Source of the DNA: Priestia aryabhattai B8W22
Lineage (GTDB): Bacteria > Bacillota > Bacilli > Bacillales > Bacillaceae_H
Length of the DNA stretch: 64,000 bases
Direction: 5' to 3'
Assembly: GCF_000956595.1 (NCBI RefSeq)
Contig: NZ_JYOO01000004.1
Location: 124,001 to 188,000 of the forward strand
Part shown: positions 36,703 to 45,958 of the stretch, piece after piece
How the letters are laid out: the number at the start of each line of letters is the position of its first letter
How positions within the stretch are numbered: position 1 is the stretch's first letter
Translations under genes and position numbers: made by a program
Notes under the pieces: model-generated
Databases searched by the model: none
What the model was told of the DNA's origin: nothing
Seen by the model: the letters and a program-made list of their open reading frames with translations, nothing else

Positions 36703-37560
36703 GTGAAGAAAGATATCGCTTTACGTTCTTATCTGCTAGAAAGTGCACCAACTATGACGGAGGAATGGTATGAATCTTTGGACAAAAAATCTTCTGAAGG
36801 CGTATATACCTCTAATGATCCTGACGTCATTCAACGCTTAAAAGCGCAAAACTATGAATTTCACTTATATATTAGCAACGTCTTTATAGAAGATGAAAAA
36901 AGCTTTTTTGAATCTTTTAATACGTGGCTAAATAAAGTTGCCAAAGACCAGCAGCATCTCAGAACCCCCATTCAAAGTATTATTAAAGAATTTATGAACG
37001 TCCGCAAACAATACTGCGAGTATATTCGCCGATTTGCAGAACTTCATGATGACATCACTCAGCAGCATATCGATATGTGGAATGAAAAAGTAGTACGGGT
37101 ATTTGATATTATTATTTTGAAATTCATCACAGAAGCGCAGGAATATGCCTCAAACCGCCTCCGCTCTCAGCAAGAAATGATTCATGAATTAAGTTCACCT
37201 GTTATTGTGATTAAAAAAGACGTGGCTCTTTTACCGTTAGTCGGTGATATTGATACAGCAAGAGCCAAAATGATCCTAGAAAGCACGTTAAAACAGTGTG
37301 CAGAGAAGCAAATCGCTCATTTGTATATTGATTTGTCAGGAGTTGTGATGATTGATACAATGGTCGCGCACGAGCTGTTTCAGCTGATAAATGCGCTTGA
37401 TTTAATCGGCGTTAAATCAATTTTATCGGGCATTCGTCCTGAACTAGCTACTACTGCGATGCAGCTTGGACTGAAATTTGATCATATACGAATTAAATCG
37501 AATCTTGCTCAAGCATTAGAAGATGATTCAAAAATTGTAATTGCTTCTAGCACTCATTAA
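36703..37560 (+). CDS. Second RsbR paralogue (stressosome subunit)
   Basis: About 285 residues with the same plan as the protein at 26738: helical N-terminal sensor and C-terminal STAS domain with both RsbT-type threonine contexts (DIDTARAKMILEST, VVMIDTMVAHELFQ). The GTG start has AGGAG 7 bases upstream. It lies next to a cluster of general-stress genes, in keeping with control of sigma-B. Sequence differs clearly from the first paralogue in the sensor half, so it should sense something else. Confidence 0.87.
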   Translation: MKKDIALRSYLLESAPTMTEEWYESLDKKSSEGVYTSNDPDVIQRLKAQNYEFHLYISNVFIEDEKSFFESFNTWLNKVAKDQQHLRTPIQSIIKEFMNVRKQYCEYIRRFAELHDDITQQHIDMWNEKVVRVFDIIILKFITEAQEYASNRLRSQQEMIHELSSPVIVIKKDVALLPLVGDIDTARAKMILESTLKQCAEKQIAHLYIDLSGVVMIDTMVAHELFQLINALDLIGVKSILSGIRPELATTAMQLGLKFDHIRIKSNLAQALEDDSKIVIASSTH

Positions 37561-37575
37561 TATAGGAATACAAAC

Positions 37576-37606
37576 AAAAAAAACAGCCCGAGAAGGCTGT
37601 TTTTTA
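37576..37606. terminator. Bidirectional terminator between RsbR-like and 74-residue genes
   Basis: AAAACAGCC/GGCTGTTTT stem flanked by A-run and T-run, between convergent genes. Confidence 0.8.
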
Positions 37607-37828
37607 TTTTCTATGATGAATGTTTTCAGAACCTGATTCATCTTTCGTTTTGGTTTTATTTTTCTCTTCTTTTTGTTCAAGTCTTATGTCTTCCAACGGC
37701 ATAGGATCGACCGTTTCTTCTTCTTTAAAACGTTCAAATAACGTTTCGTCTTGATCTGTTACACGCTGTTCCGTTTCATCTCTTTTTTTTGGTGTATTTG
37801 AAATAGATCTTTTCTGGCGTTCTCCCAT
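37604..37828 (-). CDS. Small hydrophilic protein, likely stress-related
   Basis: A 74-residue, highly charged protein (KKRDETEQRVTDQDETLFERF, EQKEEKNKTKTK) expected to be disordered. No family recognised. It follows the SDR gene by 31 bp on the same strand, so probably is co-expressed as a general-stress gene. Confidence 0.55.
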   Translation of the reverse strand: MGERQKRSISNTPKKRDETEQRVTDQDETLFERFKEEETVDPMPLEDIRLEQKEEKNKTKTKDESGSENIHHRK

Positions 37829-37859
37829 CTTTTTCTCCTCCTTTATATAGGTGAAGCAA

Positions 37860-38729
37860 TTATGTGTTCATGAAATCTCCGCCGTTGACATGAAGCGTTT
37901 GACCCGTCATATAAGATGAATCATTTGAAGCTAGCAGCACATAGCAGCCTACGTGCTCCACAGGATGCCCAGGTCTGCCCATCGGCGTATCTGTACCGAA
38001 TTCTCCTACTTTATCACCTGAGAAAGTAGACGGGATAAGCGGTGTCCAGATTGGTCCCGGCGCGACAGCATTAACGCGAATGCCGTCTTTGACAAGCGCT
38101 TGCGCCATACTGCGCGTAAAGCCGTTGATTGCACCTTTTGTCGCAGTATAATCGATCAACTGAGGATTTCCACGGTAAGGATTAATTGACGTTGTATTAA
38201 TGATCGCACTGCCTTTTCCTAAATAATCAAGCGCTTTTTTCGTAAAATAAAAATATGAATAAAAGTTCGTTTTGAACGTTCGTTCAAGCTGTTCACTCGT
38301 AATTTCTTTAATGCTTTCTTTTGGGTGCTGCTCCCCTGCATTGTTCACAAGGATATCAAGCTTTCCAAGCTCACTCACTGTTTTTTCTACCGCTTCATTA
38401 CAGAACGATTCGTCTCCTACGTCTCCTGCAATCAGCAGGCATCTTACACCTTCTTCTTCAATGCGGGCTTTTGTTTCCTCCGCATCGCTATGTTCGTTTA
38501 AATAAACGATGGCTACGTCTGCTCCTTCTTTCGCATAAGCAATGGATACAGCTCGTCCAATTCCGCTGTCTCCTCCAGTAACCAGCGCTACTTTTCCTTT
38601 TAATTTTCCTGTACCAATGTAATTGTCATCCTCATAAATAGGGAGAGGATTCATCTCACTTTCGATACCCGGCTGGCGGTCTTGCGTTTGTTGGGGCTGA
38701 CCTTGTGTTTGTTGTTCTTGTAAATTCAT
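37860..38729 (-). CDS. SDR-family oxidoreductase, general-stress type
   Basis: A 289-residue short-chain dehydrogenase of the YhdF/YhxC group with a Gln/Pro-rich N-terminal extension. NAD(P)-binding [23 protein letters not shown], and catalytic Ser/Tyr/Lys ([21 protein letters not shown]). Members are sigma-B dependent glucose/alcohol dehydrogenase-like proteins of unknown substrate. A GTTTGA-N14-GGCTAA sequence upstream (around 38780-38806) is only a faint sigma-B match. Confidence 0.85.
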   Translation of the reverse strand: MNLQEQQTQGQPQQTQDRQPGIESEMNPLPIYEDDNYIGTGKLKGKVALVTGGDSGIGRAVSIAYAKEGADVAIVYLNEHSDAEETKARIEEEGVRCLLIAGDVGDESFCNEAVEKTVSELGKLDILVNNAGEQHPKESIKEITSEQLERTFKTNFYSYFYFTKKALDYLGKGSAIINTTSINPYRGNPQLIDYTATKGAINGFTRSMAQALVKDGIRVNAVAPGPIWTPLIPSTFSGDKVGEFGTDTPMGRPGHPVEHVGCYVLLASNDSSYMTGQTLHVNGGDFMNT

Positions 38730-38867
38730 TTTAATCTCCTCCTATTTTTGATGGAACTTTTTAGTATAGTCTACGTTTAGCCTTCTGTTTTGAAGTTCAA
38801 ACATCTTTTTTAAAATTTATTATGCTTCCATTCTTTTTTACTATCTTGGAAAATTCATAGAAAACAA

Positions 38868-38892
38868 GTTTAAAGTTGGAAACAAAGGTTAC
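38868..38892 (+). promoter_or_regulatory. Possible sigma-B promoter of the YflT-domain gene
   Basis: GTTTAA (38868-38873), 13-bp spacer, GGTTAC (38887-38892): good -35, imperfect -10 relative to GGGTAT. Confidence 0.35.
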
Positions 38893-38949
38893 ATGAGAAG
38901 TAGAAGATGTATTTCAGAAATATCTTTTATGAGGAGGTTTGGTTGGTGT

Positions 38950-39288
38950 ATGAAACACATTCAAGTAGCACAAAACCAAGAGGAAGCAACCTGCGTCATC
39001 CATTCTTTTTTAAAGAAAGGATTTACAAGCAAAGATATTTACCTGCTGGCCTACGATAAAGAATGGGCTCACGAATTAACGGAGGCCACACATACAAAAA
39101 AGTATAGAATGGCAGAGCAAGGTATTTTTGAAACAGCGGTGAACATGCTTCTTTCAAGAGAAGATGAGCTGCTTTCAAAAATGGCTTCTCTCGGCTTATC
39201 TAATCAAGAAGCAAACCGGTATAAAGAAGAGATGAAACAAGGACATATCGTGGTCATTGGCGCCCAGAGCCAGTCGATTCCCTACTAA
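38950..39288 (+). CDS. YflT-domain general stress protein (17M type)
   Basis: A protein of about 112 residues with the YflT/general-stress-17M domain: HIQVAQNQEEATCVIHSFLKK at the start, KDIYLLAYDK, GLSNQEANRYKEEMKQG and GHIVVIG at the end. Function unknown, typical sigma-B regulon member. Frame is open upstream to 38893, but that would run through the GAGGAGG ribosome site; ATG 38950 is preferred although spacing is long. Confidence 0.75.
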   Translation: MKHIQVAQNQEEATCVIHSFLKKGFTSKDIYLLAYDKEWAHELTEATHTKKYRMAEQGIFETAVNMLLSREDELLSKMASLGLSNQEANRYKEEMKQGHIVVIGAQSQSIPY

Positions 39289-39307
39289 GGTATAAAAGAG
39301 CTGAAAC

Positions 39308-39332
39308 GTTTTCTAATAGGTTATAAGGGTAT
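39308..39332 (+). promoter_or_regulatory. Sigma-B promoter of the 51-residue membrane peptide
   Basis: GTTTTC (39308-39313), 13-bp spacer, GGGTAT (39327-39332), a near-consensus sigma-B promoter 45 bp before the ATG. Confidence 0.7.
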
Positions 39333-39376
39333 TTAGTAAAATAAACCATTTTTTATCAAGAAAGGAAGTTATAACG

Positions 39377-39532
39377 ATGTTAAATTATTTGGGAATTCAC
39401 ATAGGCTCTCTTTACTTTCCTACCAGTATTTTGCTTATCACGTTTCTCGTATTAATCGGCTTTTTTATTTATTTCCTCTCTAGAAAAAGAAAAAATCGCC
39501 ATGAATCACGTGATCAATCGCGCGGAAAATAA
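39377..39532 (+). CDS. 51-residue single-span membrane peptide
   Basis: MLNYLGIHIGSLYFPTSILL is followed by a hydrophobic helix (about residues 17-34) and a basic tail (SRKRKNRHESRDQSRGK). AAAGGAAG precedes the ATG. The sigma-B promoter upstream and the terminator downstream make this a complete transcription unit. No family recognised. Confidence 0.6.
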   Translation: MLNYLGIHIGSLYFPTSILLITFLVLIGFFIYFLSRKRKNRHESRDQSRGK

Positions 39533-39550
39533 AAGAGAATGTCAAAGTAA

Positions 39551-39577
39551 AAGCCCTTCATGCAGAAGGGCTCTTTG
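39551..39577. terminator. Bidirectional terminator
   Basis: AAAGCCCTTC/GAAGGGCTCTTT hairpin between the 51- and 56-residue genes. Confidence 0.7.
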
Positions 39578-39579
39578 TA

Positions 39580-39750
39580 CTATAAAACAGGAAGATACTT
39601 CTCATAGCGCGGGTTTACATAAAAAGGCGGACGAGGTCCTAAAAGCGGCATCATAAGAGGCTGAGGGTCCGAGTTATAGATTACTTTCACCGTCTGATTT
39701 GACCCGTCCATCAGCAATAGCTTCACTTCTTCACTGTAGTAATATCGCAT
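39580..39750 (-). CDS. 56-residue protein, unknown
   Basis: MRYYYSEEVKLLLMDGSNQT at the start, a proline-rich second half (PQPLMMPLLGPRPPFYVNPR). AAGGGGAG lies 6 bases before the ATG, and a terminator follows the stop, so it is probably real. No family recognised. Confidence 0.5.
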   Translation of the reverse strand: MRYYYSEEVKLLLMDGSNQTVKVIYNSDPQPLMMPLLGPRPPFYVNPRYEKYLPVL

Positions 39751-39853
39751 GAACTCCCCTTCTTTCTCGCATTCTACACTCTTTATACGTATGCATGAGA
39801 GATTGATCTATGTCATAGAGTGAAAGAGTAATGCTTTTTGAGGAGGTTGTTTT

Positions 39854-40783
39854 ATGTGTCCAAACAATGAATTTTATCAGGACAAGCAAGGGTATCCGAT
39901 GCAGCCGAATTACGGAAAAATTACGCGCTATGAAGACGTTCCGATTACGGTGCCTGAACAGCGGCAGCTTCGCCAGCCCGGGTTAGAAAGTTTGATGGTT
40001 CCGCGCCCCATTATCGAAAATCCGCATTACAATGGCAGCGGCAAATTAAAAGGGAAAGTTGCTCTCATTACAGGCGGTGACAGCGGAATCGGAGCTGCCG
40101 CTGCCATCGCCTTTGCCAAAGAAGGAGCAGACGTTGCGATTGCTTATTTAGATGAACATGAAGACGCGAATCGTACGAAAAAACGGATTGAAGAACTCAG
40201 TCAAAAATGTGTGCTGCTTCCCGGCGACGTGCGGGACAAACAGCACTGTAAAGACATCGTCGAAAAAGCGGTAGCAGCGTTCGGTCAGCTTGATATTTTG
40301 TGCAATAACGTAGGCGTTCAGTTTCAGCAGATGAGTCTTTTAGATATCACTGATGAGCAGTTTGATCATACGTTTAAAGTGAATATTTACTCGCACTTTT
40401 ACACGACGCGTGCCGCTCTGCCGCATTTAAAAGCCGGCAGCTCAATTATTAATACCGCTTCAATTGTGACGTATAAAGGCTATGAGCAGTTAATTGACTA
40501 CACGGCAACCAAAGGAGCCATTGTTGGTTTCACTCGAGCGCTTTCCAATAGTGTGATTAAAGACGGCATTCGCGTAAACGCAGTAGCTCCGGGCCGCATT
40601 TGGACACCTCTCATTCCAGCAAGCTTTTCAGCTGATCAAGTAACGCAAGTAGACAATCCGATGGAACGCCAGGGACAACCGTTTGAACTTGCTCCGACCT
40701 ACGTGTATCTCGCAAGCGATGACTCACGGTTTGTCACAGGGCAAACGCTTCATGTAAACGGCGGAGAATGGGTTTCTTCTTAA
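39854..40783 (+). CDS. SDR-family oxidoreductase, second copy
   Basis: A 309-residue homologue of the SDR at 37860, with N-terminal extension ([12 protein letters not shown]), NAD(P)-binding [19 protein letters not shown] and catalytic [21 protein letters not shown]. The canonical NNAG is NNVG here (CNNVGVQF). GAGGAGG before ATG. The two copies flank the small stress genes, as a paralogous pair oriented head to head. Confidence 0.85.
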   Translation: MCPNNEFYQDKQGYPMQPNYGKITRYEDVPITVPEQRQLRQPGLESLMVPRPIIENPHYNGSGKLKGKVALITGGDSGIGAAAAIAFAKEGADVAIAYLDEHEDANRTKKRIEELSQKCVLLPGDVRDKQHCKDIVEKAVAAFGQLDILCNNVGVQFQQMSLLDITDEQFDHTFKVNIYSHFYTTRAALPHLKAGSSIINTASIVTYKGYEQLIDYTATKGAIVGFTRALSNSVIKDGIRVNAVAPGRIWTPLIPASFSADQVTQVDNPMERQGQPFELAPTYVYLASDDSRFVTGQTLHVNGGEWVSS

Positions 40784-40795
40784 AAATCTCAATAT

Positions 40796-40826
40796 AAAAA
40801 GCGTGAAGCCAGGCTCCACGCTTTTT
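40796..40826. terminator. Bidirectional terminator
   Basis: AAAAAGCGTG(AAGCC)/(GGCTC)CACGCTTTTT between the convergent SDR and carboxypeptidase genes. Confidence 0.85.
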
Positions 40827-40828
40827 CA

Positions 40829-42484
40829 TTATTTACGGGATTCTTTTTGCAAAGGCGATTTTTCAATGGAACGCGTAAACCGGTAAACATCAAGTTCTTG
40901 TCCTACTTCTGAAGGCAAATACCCAAACGTTGTGAAGCTGTCCACGGATTCCGGCTCAAGCGATAGAGACAATAAATTGTTTTGCGGCTGAGATGTTAAA
41001 AAGACGTAGCTTCCTTTTGGAAACGTTACTGTTTTTGGCTTAACGATTGTTTGTACGTCTACATTTGGTTTGTTTTCGTAGGCTTCATTTTCAATGCGGC
41101 TGCTGACCGAATACGCTTCTACTGAAAGAGCCGTTTCTTTCGTTAACTTGAAGCCTTTTACGCCTTGTCCCTGCAGTTTTGCTGCTAACTCTTCATGTCC
41201 TGGTTTTAAAAGATAAGCAGTGGGGCGTTCGCGGACAAGCGTCGGCGTTGCTTTCTTTGCACTGTAGTACGTCACAGGAATTTCTTTAACAGACGCGCTT
41301 TCCACATCAACCATTTCTACCGTGGAGTTTGGTATTTTTTTATTTTCACTGTTCACCACAATTGGATCATGGTCATTTGCATTTTTGCCTTTTTTGACAA
41401 GCGCCGCTTTTTCTTTTGCAATCAGCGCTTTAATTTGTTTGGCGTGAGCGGCTGTTTGCGTAATCAGCTTTTCTTGCGTAGCAATTTGTGCACTCACTCG
41501 CCGCGGAAAATCTTCTCGGCCAATGCCGATTCCTCTGCTTTCCACTAAAAATGAAAACGACGGATACAGACCTAATGAGTTTCGGCCGATTCGCGGTTCA
41601 ACTGAGCCTTCTTCTACTTCAAGCTGCCCTTGTTTATTCACTTGAGACGTATAGTATACTTCTCCTGAATACCCTTGCTTTTCAATGGCTGTAAGCGTAC
41701 TGTTCACAAACAGCTCATCGGACACGTCTCGAATATTCTGCGGAATATTTAAGTTTCGACCAGACTGCAGTAAAATGTCGTGACACTTCCACACGCCTTC
41801 TTTACCGATATTTTTAAGCCCGCTGCTATATGGCGTATATTCATGAGCGTCAATCACGACTTCTGGTGAAAAACGGTTAAATTCAGCTCGTACGCTCTGC
41901 ACTTCCGGGCTTTCAAGCTTTATGTAGTCGCGGTTTCCATCTAAATTATTCGCTAGCTGACGCTTGAATGCATAAGATCCGTCTGGATTAATGCGCGGTA
42001 CAATGACGATGTTCACTTTATTTAACACATCTTTTCCAAAGTCTTCTGTCAAACGCGTCGCAACGGCGAGTACGGATTCACCGCTTGCCGGTTCATTTCC
42101 GTGAATTTGACTTTGAAGCCAAATCGTTGGCTTTTTGGATGTCTTTCCATCAGCAAATTTCTTTTCCTTTGAAAAGTACAGTGCCGGAATGTCTCGTCCT
42201 TGCTGTGATTTACCGATAATCTTCAGTTTTACATACGGACTTTTATGAGCAAGCTTTTGAACATAGCTCATCATTTCTTCTTGCGTCGTAAATGCGTCTT
42301 GTCCTTTTGTAAATGCCGGCGTTGCTTCATTCACCTTTATTTCTGGATAAAGCGCTTTAATGTTTTCCGGCTGACTATAGTCTTTTCCGTAATAAGGCAT
42401 ATCAGCTTGTACCCCAAGCGGCGACAGCAATAATCCAATCGACAAAATCGCCGGCACCGCTGTTCGTTTTACAGTTTTTTTCAT
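40829..42484 (-). CDS. Secreted M14-family zinc carboxypeptidase
   Basis: About 551 residues. Signal peptide at residues 1-28 (ILSIGLLLSPLGVQA). Zinc ligands HxxE are in SQIHGNEPASGES, with the third His likely in VIDAHEYTPY; substrate-binding NLDGNRDY fits Asn-Arg of M14; the catalytic glutamate is in FLVESRGIG. A C-terminal region of about 200 residues (after 370) is of unknown fold. It probably digests peptides or cell-wall peptides outside the cell. ATG 42484 chosen since GGGGAGGAG lies upstream. Confidence 0.85.
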   Translation of the reverse strand: MKKTVKRTAVPAILSIGLLLSPLGVQADMPYYGKDYSQPENIKALYPEIKVNEATPAFTKGQDAFTTQEEMMSYVQKLAHKSPYVKLKIIGKSQQGRDIPALYFSKEKKFADGKTSKKPTIWLQSQIHGNEPASGESVLAVATRLTEDFGKDVLNKVNIVIVPRINPDGSYAFKRQLANNLDGNRDYIKLESPEVQSVRAEFNRFSPEVVIDAHEYTPYSSGLKNIGKEGVWKCHDILLQSGRNLNIPQNIRDVSDELFVNSTLTAIEKQGYSGEVYYTSQVNKQGQLEVEEGSVEPRIGRNSLGLYPSFSFLVESRGIGIGREDFPRRVSAQIATQEKLITQTAAHAKQIKALIAKEKAALVKKGKNANDHDPIVVNSENKKIPNSTVEMVDVESASVKEIPVTYYSAKKATPTLVRERPTAYLLKPGHEELAAKLQGQGVKGFKLTKETALSVEAYSVSSRIENEAYENKPNVDVQTIVKPKTVTFPKGSYVFLTSQPQNNLLSLSLEPESVDSFTTFGYLPSEVGQELDVYRFTRSIEKSPLQKESRK

Positions 42485-42640
42485 ACATTTACTCCTCCCC
42501 ATCCCCTTGATTAGACATTTTAAATTTTTTAAATATTTAAAATGTTACATAAATAATTATACCGTTTAAGGAAATAACTTCAAGATAGGGGCGCTGAACC
42601 TTTTTGACTAATTTGGTGTATCAAATGAGTGTATTTATAT

Positions 42641-42979
42641 AAAAAAGGATTGAGACATAACAAAATTAATTCAACCTGAAGACAAATAATCTGGATTAAC
42701 AATTCTGACCTCTTGTTCGACCGCTGTTAATTTCCGTGCAAGGCTTCGCTTTCCGCGGGCGGCCGATGAGCCTCCTTGTCGCTTGCGCTCCTGCGGGGTC
42801 TCACCTGTCCCGCTTTTCCCGCAGGAGTCTTCGCTTTGCCCTCCAATCAACTACTAGAAGAAACGAAACACACCAAACTATATTCACCATAAGAAAAAAA
42901 CAAACCACTCTTCAAACATGTTAATCAATGGTTCATTTTCCACTACGGCTAAAATACATTTGGCCCAGCCTCTCTTTTA
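42641..42979 (-). repeat. Dispersed terminator-bearing repeat, copy F (full length)
   Basis: A full copy of about 340 bp: GGATTGAGACATAAC at the left, the complete GC-rich module (CCGCTGTTAATTTCCGTGCAAGGC to CTCCAATCAACTAC), hairpin GAACCATTGATTAACA with a partner arm and seven T on minus, and GAGAGGCTGGGCC at the right. The right end points at the lipoprotein gene, 84 bp from its stop. The rest of the gap up to 43062 and from 42485 to 42640 shows only promoter-like AT-rich DNA. Confidence 0.87.
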
Positions 42980-43062
42980 TGTATGAACTGCTATAAACTT
43001 TAGCCCTTCATTGAGCCCGCACTATCCGTAATTTAGCTGCACATACTCCATGCAGCTATTAA

Positions 43063-43647
43063 TCATTTCTTTACAGATTCTAGCGTTTCTAAATCATATC
43101 GACCAATTTCTTTGTTATTTCTTGTGATGACGAGCTTTCCATGCCTCGCAGCCTCTTGGAGCTCTTTTAATTTCTGATTGGAAGGAACCAGAGGCATTTC
43201 TTTGTTTTTAACAGTCGCTCCCAGGTCGTAGTGCACATCGACTTTTCCTTTTTTCATATAGTTAAACTCTTCAATTCCCATACCTGTGCCGAATTGATCA
43301 TGCTTCTCATCAAATACGTTAACGCCTACCGTATTGATAGATGCTTTCTTTAAATCTTCATTCGGTATAATTTTAGCTTCTATTTCGTCTTTATCATTTT
43401 GATAGAATTTATGCTGGCCCTGCTGTTTCATTTTAAATTCATAATAGAGCGCTTTTGGTTTTACGTCGACCATTTTTCCTTTATCATCTTCTATACCGAT
43501 TTTTCCAATTAGATTCGAATCATCCGTTATCTTAACTTTCACTTTTTGAATGCTATAGCCGTCCTCTTCTTTGCTAGCAGAGTTTGAGCACGCTACCAAT
43601 GATACTGCTAATAAAGCACTCGATATGCCCATAATAAACTTCTTCAC
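43063..43647 (-). CDS. Lipoprotein, DUF5067-like
   Basis: A 194-residue exported lipoprotein with signal peptide and lipobox LVACSNS (Cys at residue 20). The mature part is beta-rich and lysine-rich (FKMKQQGQHKFYQND, GMGIEEFNYMKKGK), resembling small Firmicutes lipoproteins with an immunoglobulin-like DUF5067/DUF4352 fold. Function unknown; anchored outside the membrane. Confidence 0.7.
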   Translation of the reverse strand: MKKFIMGISSALLAVSLVACSNSASKEEDGYSIQKVKVKITDDSNLIGKIGIEDDKGKMVDVKPKALYYEFKMKQQGQHKFYQNDKDEIEAKIIPNEDLKKASINTVGVNVFDEKHDQFGTGMGIEEFNYMKKGKVDVHYDLGATVKNKEMPLVPSNQKLKELQEAARHGKLVITRNNKEIGRYDLETLESVKK

Positions 43648-43798
43648 TTTACCACTCCTTAAGGATTAATATACCATAAAAGGAATTTAAATGGATGTTT
43701 TATGAACAATTTTGCAGATAAGTAAAGCGGCAGCAACCTATCGACTTAAGTTTCATCACCTTCTTTATGCTTTGCAAGAGCTTCCTTCCATAGAAATA

Positions 43799-43827
43799 TA
43801 AAAAAACTCTCTCCATCAGGAAAGAGC
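43799..43827 (-). terminator. Terminator of the GNAT-alkC operon
   Basis: CTCTTTCC/GGAGAGAG stem followed on the minus strand by TTTTTTT. Confidence 0.8.
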
Positions 43828-44906
43828 TACTCGATCACAAAATCCGCTTCTGCTTTTACCACTCCGTTTACAATAACAGAAAGCGAATGCGTACCGCTGT
43901 AATGTTTTCGTGTACTTAAATCTTTAAACGCATGCTTTTTTGTGACTGTAAGCGTTTGGCCTGCTTTTGCTTGAACATTTTTCAGCATAAAGACTTTTTG
44001 AGTGCGGTTTCCTTTTGCTTTTACGTAATGAATTCCGTACTCTATGCGAAGCGGCATGTTTTTTTCCACGGATAGTTCAAATGAAAAGTCGATGCTATCA
44101 CCGATTGTAATCGTATGGGGATGTAAGCCAAGGCCTGTGACAATTACGCCTGGGTCATCTCCATAGCCAAAAAGAGAAAGGGCTTCAGGATCTCCTTTTT
44201 TCAGCAGTGAACGGCACGCATGTTTAACAATCCAGTCGGTTTTAGCGTCTTTTCCGTACCAGCTTTTTATCACATCAAGCATCCAGTCTTTCTCTATGTA
44301 AGAAATATCATTTAAATGATTGGCTACGCTTTTGCGGACATATAGCGATTCATCGCATTTTAACTGTTCTAAAATCGGCAGCGTTTGCTTCGGCTCCTGC
44401 TTTAACGCAGGTACTGATTGCCCCCATGGAAGTCTAGGACGACTCCCTTCGCTTGCTAATCGGCGAATATGATGATTTTCATCTCCCGCCCACTCAATCA
44501 TTTGCGCAAGCATTCGATTTGTATCTTGAATTAAAAACGGACGCACCGCAAATTCTGATGTGGAAAACGGCGTAAAAAACGCGAGTGCTTTTATGGAAGC
44601 TTCCCAAGCGTTTAATCCGTATAGTTCCACGTAATCTGGAAAAATCGTGCCTTGAAGCCCTCCTACCGTTGGAGCTGCTTTATATAAAATATGAAGTGCT
44701 TCTTCATAATCCGCCGGCAGCACTTCATGCATGGAAAGCGTAATTCTTCTCATGCGCTCTTTCAGCCCTAAGTCTTCCCAGTCCTGTTGAAAAACCAGCT
44801 CATGAAATGCTTTTTGATCAAATGAACTCCTTTCACGTGAAAAAGCGTCGCTCAAGTAGGTAATCAACTCTTCATTAAATACGCTTTTACGTAACTCTTC
44901 AGCCAT
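43827..44906 (-). CDS. alkC: DNA alkylation repair glycosylase AlkC with C-terminal Ig-like domain
   Basis: A 359-residue HEAT-like-repeat protein. The HHIRRLASEGSRPRLPWG block is characteristic of AlkC, a glycosylase that removes 3-methyladenine and similar lesions; DESLYVRKSVANHLNDIS is a further repeat. Residues about 260-359 form a beta-rich Ig-like extension (SIDFSFELSVEKN, HSLSVIVNGVVKAE) known in one AlkC subgroup. It starts 2 bp after a GNAT gene stop, so translation is coupled. Confidence 0.82.
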   Translation of the reverse strand: MAEELRKSVFNEELITYLSDAFSRERSSFDQKAFHELVFQQDWEDLGLKERMRRITLSMHEVLPADYEEALHILYKAAPTVGGLQGTIFPDYVELYGLNAWEASIKALAFFTPFSTSEFAVRPFLIQDTNRMLAQMIEWAGDENHHIRRLASEGSRPRLPWGQSVPALKQEPKQTLPILEQLKCDESLYVRKSVANHLNDISYIEKDWMLDVIKSWYGKDAKTDWIVKHACRSLLKKGDPEALSLFGYGDDPGVIVTGLGLHPHTITIGDSIDFSFELSVEKNMPLRIEYGIHYVKAKGNRTQKVFMLKNVQAKAGQTLTVTKKHAFKDLSTRKHYSGTHSLSVIVNGVVKAEADFVIE

Positions 44907-44908
44907 AC

Positions 44909-45391
44909 CTATCCCTCTTTTCCAGGTAGTATTTTATTTTCTTCCGAATAAAGCGCCCGCTCGTACATGCCTTTTTTAAAAATTTGCATAAACAGTTGCT
45001 TATTTTTAACTTCTTTAAATCCGTACTGACTGTACAAACCGTGAGCATCTTTTGTTGCCAATAAAATTTTTCGTACGTGTTGAATCGGCTGATAGCGAAT
45101 CATTTCTTGTACCAATGCTTTTCCAAGGCCGTTGCCTCGCGCGTGCGGAAGAATAAACACATCCGCCAAATAAGCAAACGTCGCAAAATCGGAAATAATC
45201 CGTCCAAACCCTACTTGTTTATCACACTCATCATACACGCCAAAACAAACGGAGTGTTCAATAGACGTTTGAACAAGGTGAAGCGGAATTCCTTTTGCCC
45301 AGTATGATTCATGATGAAGGTACGAGTAGATAACATCTATATCAAGCTTTTCTTTGTTCGTATGTATCGTAAACTGATGATTTTCTTTCAT
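44909..45391 (-). CDS. GNAT-family N-acetyltransferase
   Basis: About 160 residues with the GNAT acetyl-CoA motif (YLADVFILPHARGNGLGKALVQ) and C-terminal LYSQYGFKEV. Substrate unknown. ATG 45391 lies after AAGGAGG; the frame is open upstream to 45436 but would pass over that site. It is first of an operon with alkC. Confidence 0.82.
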   Translation of the reverse strand: MKENHQFTIHTNKEKLDIDVIYSYLHHESYWAKGIPLHLVQTSIEHSVCFGVYDECDKQVGFGRIISDFATFAYLADVFILPHARGNGLGKALVQEMIRYQPIQHVRKILLATKDAHGLYSQYGFKEVKNKQLFMQIFKKGMYERALYSEENKILPGKEG

Positions 45392-45439
45392 GCTGCATCC
45401 TCCTTGCTTCTCTATCATAGCACAAATGTTCGCCATAGA

Positions 45440-45470
45440 AAAAAGCCTTTTTGCGGTAAAAGGCTTTTTT
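45440..45470 (-). terminator. Terminator of the DUF2306-like gene
   Basis: AAAAAGCCTTTTGCC-like stem with T-run, just after the stop at 45473 on the minus strand. Confidence 0.7.
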
Positions 45471-45472
45471 GG

Positions 45473-45958
45473 TTAGTATGATATTTTTTTAGAAACAGAA
45501 GTATTTTTTCTATAGCGTCTTCCGACTATGTAAATAAGCGGACTGCCAATAATCGTAGGCAAAAACCAATAAAAAAGAGAAGGAAGCATATTTAACAGCG
45601 GAATACTGTCTCCAATATTCACAAGCAGCGCGGTAACCGCTCCGATATAAGATCCCAGCATACCGCGAATATGATGCTGAAGCCAGCTTTTCCATTTTTG
45701 CTTGCGTGCTAAGTAGCCATAAATCGCTAATCCGTATGAAAACACCGCAATATAAAATAAATAAGCAATTTCATTCCATTTCCAAATCGCTAACATGATA
45801 GCTGTAGCAGCTAGGGCTGCGTAAGCACCGTGGTACACTTCTCCCCATCTTGTATGCCGTCCTTTTTTCTTAGCCGCTAGCATGGACACCATTCCTGAAA
45901 GCAAACAAATCATTCCGAGTCCAATATGGATACTCAATATAACTTCAAATAAATCCAA
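45473..45958 (-). CDS. DUF2306-like membrane protein
   Basis: A 161-residue protein with four to five hydrophobic helices. The start SIHIGLGMICLLSGMVSMLAA and KKGRHTRWGEVYHGAYAALA fit DUF2306-type predicted membrane proteins (His in helix 1, KGxxxHR loop). Function unknown. It forms its own transcription unit upstream of the GNAT gene. Confidence 0.7.
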   Translation of the reverse strand: MDLFEVILSIHIGLGMICLLSGMVSMLAAKKKGRHTRWGEVYHGAYAALAATAIMLAIWKWNEIAYLFYIAVFSYGLAIYGYLARKQKWKSWLQHHIRGMLGSYIGAVTALLVNIGDSIPLLNMLPSLFYWFLPTIIGSPLIYIVGRRYRKNTSVSKKISY

